This document shows positions 24,219-25,775 of a stretch of 25,775 nt of DNA, one piece after another. Numbering within the stretch: position 1 is the stretch's first letter; the number at the start of each line of letters is the position of its first letter. The notes beneath the pieces were generated by a model, which was not told where the DNA came from, searched no databases, and saw only the letters and a program-made list of their open reading frames with translations. The translations under genes were made by a program, and so were the position numbers. The stretch is from an uncultured Victivallales bacterium (GTDB lineage Bacteria; Verrucomicrobiota; Lentisphaeria; Oligosphaerales; JAFGRS01). Where the stretch lies: NCBI GenBank assembly GCA_903834675.1, contig CAILKC010000482.1, positions 1 to 25,775 on the forward strand, given 5' to 3'.

Positions 24219-25775
24219 ATGGCAGCCGGTTCCAGTGGAATGCCAGGCAATCTTGCGGCCACGCAGGCGCTGCTGACCGCGGTCGTGCCTATGACCGGCG
24301 TTCCGGGGCTTCCTGCGCCGGGGCAGGTGGTGCGGGTGCGGACGCGGACGTACCTGGTGGAAGCCGTCGAAGCGGGCCTCGGCGGCGCCGGCACTTTCGT
24401 CCGTCTGGCTTGCCTCGATGACGATGCCCAGGGCCAGGCTCTCGAAGTGATCTGGGAACTGGAACTCGCCCCCGAGATCCTCGACCGCGAGGTCTGGAAG
24501 AGTATAGGCACACGCGGTTTTGACCACCCCCGCTTCTTCAGCGCCTATCTGCACACGCTGCGCTGGAATTGCGTCACGGCCACGGACCCGCGGCTGTTCC
24601 AGTCGCCGTTCCGGGCGGGCATCCGCCTCGACGCCTACCAGCTCGAACCCCTGCGCAAGGCGCTCATGCTGCCACGCGTCAACCTGTTCATCGCCGACGA
24701 CGTCGGCCTCGGCAAGACCATCGAGGCGGCGCTGATCGCCTCGGAGTTGCTGCTGCGCCGGCGCGTCCGCGAGATCGTCGTGGCCTGCCCGCCCTCGATG
24801 CTGGGGCAGTGGAAGGACGAGCTTGAACAGCGCTTCGGCCTGACCTTCGAGGTCCTCGACCGCCAGTACGTTGACCGCGTCCGCCAGGAACGCGGCTATG
24901 GCGTGAACCCCTGGACGACCTTCCCGCGCTTCCTGGTGTCGCACAAGCTGCTGATCGACGAGAGCTACGTCGCCCCGCTGCGCGACTGGCTGGACAACCT
25001 GCGCCCGGGCACGCTGTTCATCTTCGACGAAGCGCACCACGCCGCCCCGTCGAGCGGCGCCAAGTACGCCATCGACTCCCGTATCACCAAGGCCATCCGC
25101 GACCTGGCGCCACGCTTCGAGCACCGGCTTTTCCTGTCCGCCACGCCGCACAATGGCCACTCCAACAGCTTCAGCGCCCTGCTCGAACTGCTCGACCCGC
25201 AGCGCTTCACGCGGGGGGTCAAGGTGCTGAAGAGCAACCGCGACAGCGTCATGGTCCGGCGCCTCAAGTCCGACATCCGCGACATCGAGGGCGGTTTCCC
25301 GGAGCGCAGTGTGGTCCAGATCGATATCGACGGCCTGCCTGAGACCGCGCCGGAACTCGTCCTCTCCAGGCTGCTTGACGAGTACCGGCAAGTGCGTCAG
25401 CAACGGCTCCAGGAGGCCACCCGCCGCAAGCAGAACGAGGCAAACCTGCTCATCTCGCATCTGCAGCAGCGTCTGCTCTCATCGGTCGATGCCTTCGCGC
25501 GCACCCTGGCCGTCCACCGACGGACCATGGAGCGCGTCTGGCTGGAGGGCGAGCGGCCTCGCGAGCCGTCTTGCCTGGTGGAGCGCGGGCGGCCTCGCGA
25601 GCCGTCCGGCGCTCCTGCGCCGGACCGCCAACCGCGCTTCGACATCCTGGCGGGCAGACTCGACAGCAATGACGACCGCACCCAGCTCTCCGAGACGGAG
25701 CAGGACGATTTGGCCGCGGCCGAGATCGAGCAGGCCACCCGCGCCACCGCCGGCAGCGCGGCAGGCGCCAATGTA
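24219..25775 (+). CDS. drmD: SNF2-family helicase, DrmD-like (class 1 DISARM), 3' end beyond window
   Basis: 519 codons visible, no stop reached. Motifs: Q-like region (FRAGIRLDAYQLEPLRKAL), Walker A DDVGLGKT (K166), ACPPSMLGQW, Walker B DEAHH (D270-H273) and LFLSATPHNGHSNSF. The stretch AYLHTLRWNCVTATDPRLF and the order of later blocks (MVRRLKSDIRDI, FPERSVVQIDIDGLPE) match what I recall of DrmD, the SNF2 helicase that opens class 1 DISARM loci, normally followed by the drmMI methylase and drmA-drmB-drmC. DISARM restricts incoming phage DNA. ATG 24219 has GAGGG about 9 bases upstream; ATG 24240 and 24291 are alternatives. A 12-codon repeat (residues ~445-463, RPREPS twice) looks like inserted repeat DNA. 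Confidence 0.82.
   Translation, partial: MAAGSSGMPGNLAATQALLTAVVPMTGVPGLPAPGQVVRVRTRTYLVEAVEAGLGGAGTFVRLACLDDDAQGQALEVIWELELAPEILDREVWKSIGTRGFDHPRFFSAYLHTLRWNCVTATDPRLFQSPFRAGIRLDAYQLEPLRKALMLPRVNLFIADDVGLGKTIEAALIASELLLRRRVREIVVACPPSMLGQWKDELEQRFGLTFEVLDRQYVDRVRQERGYGVNPWTTFPRFLVSHKLLIDESYVAPLRDWLDNLRPGTLFIFDEAHHAAPSSGAKYAIDSRITKAIRDLAPRFEHRLFLSATPHNGHSNSFSALLELLDPQRFTRGVKVLKSNRDSVMVRRLKSDIRDIEGGFPERSVVQIDIDGLPETAPELVLSRLLDEYRQVRQQRLQEATRRKQNEANLLISHLQQRLLSSVDAFARTLAVHRRTMERVWLEGERPREPSCLVERGRPREPSGAPAPDRQPRFDILAGRLDSNDDRTQLSETEQDDLAAAEIEQATRATAGSAAGANV
25553..25606 (+). repeat. Direct repeat inside the drmD-like gene
   Basis: GCGGCCTCGCGAGCCGTC occurs at 25553-25570 and 25589-25606, a 36-base period that keeps frame. 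It codes for RPREPS twice and includes the palindrome CTCGCGAG. It resembles a small dispersed repeat that has entered a loop of the protein. Confidence 0.7.

Noticed and set aside
24171..25460. 429-codon minus-strand frame opposite the drmD-like gene
   Set aside because: Shadow of the helicase; the plus strand contains ordered Walker A, DEAH and SAT motifs.

Overview
This is a GC-rich bacterial window that joins a secreted polysaccharide-degradation locus to a mobile, defence-type island. The very long signal-peptide glycosidase-like proteins, the LamG and beta-helix/CBM9 architectures, a recombinase with an inserted helix-turn-helix, and clusters of short palindromic GC-rich repeats all suggest an environmental Planctomycetota, Verrucomicrobiota, Lentisphaerota or Armatimonadota-type lineage. 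That placement is inference: no rRNA or other phylogenetic marker is present.

Layout, left part (1-12.5 kb). A repeat cluster (21-177) and a small membrane protein (574-777) come first. Three minus-strand secreted genes follow: a glycosidase-like protein with a trimerisation-type fold (8087-5505), a HEAT-repeat/GH2-jelly-roll protein (5173-4139) and a LamG/glycosidase-like protein (4115-798). On the other side a plus-strand pair encodes a right-handed beta-helix protein with a C-terminal CBM9-like domain (8909-11662) and an SGNH esterase (11676-12347). A Phd/PIN toxin-antitoxin pair (8171-8777) sits in the divergent spacer. Together the five large secreted proteins look like a system for debranching, de-esterifying and cutting a complex polysaccharide. 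A small cysteine-rich protein (12350-12538, minus) closes this part.

Middle part (12.5-19.4 kb). A second palindromic repeat cluster (12.8-12.98 kb) runs directly into a chimeric ORF (12911-14764): a tyrosine-recombinase remnant fused in frame to the back half of an AlbA/RecG-like ATP-binding regulator. Next come an AbiEi/AbiEii pair, an excisionase-like HTH gene, an apparently complete tyrosine recombinase, and a ribbon-helix-helix/VapC pair. Each of the three toxin-antitoxin operons has a recognisable inverted-repeat operator at its promoter.

Right part (19.4-25.8 kb). After a gene-free, G-quadruplex-bearing stretch of about 700 bp come a cysteine-dependent protein phosphatase, an unrecognised 421-residue protein with two CxxC pairs, a calcineurin-like phosphoesterase, a decayed gene split by an in-frame TAG, and the first 519 codons of a SNF2 helicase that closely resembles DrmD, the opening gene of class 1 DISARM anti-phage loci. 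The rest of that locus, if present, lies past the window end.

The main points for follow-up are the recombinase-ATPase chimera, the uncharacterised phosphatase/CxxC/phosphoesterase set beside DISARM, and two reciprocal 17-bp palindromes about 3.8 kb apart that flank the recombinase and phosphatase region.
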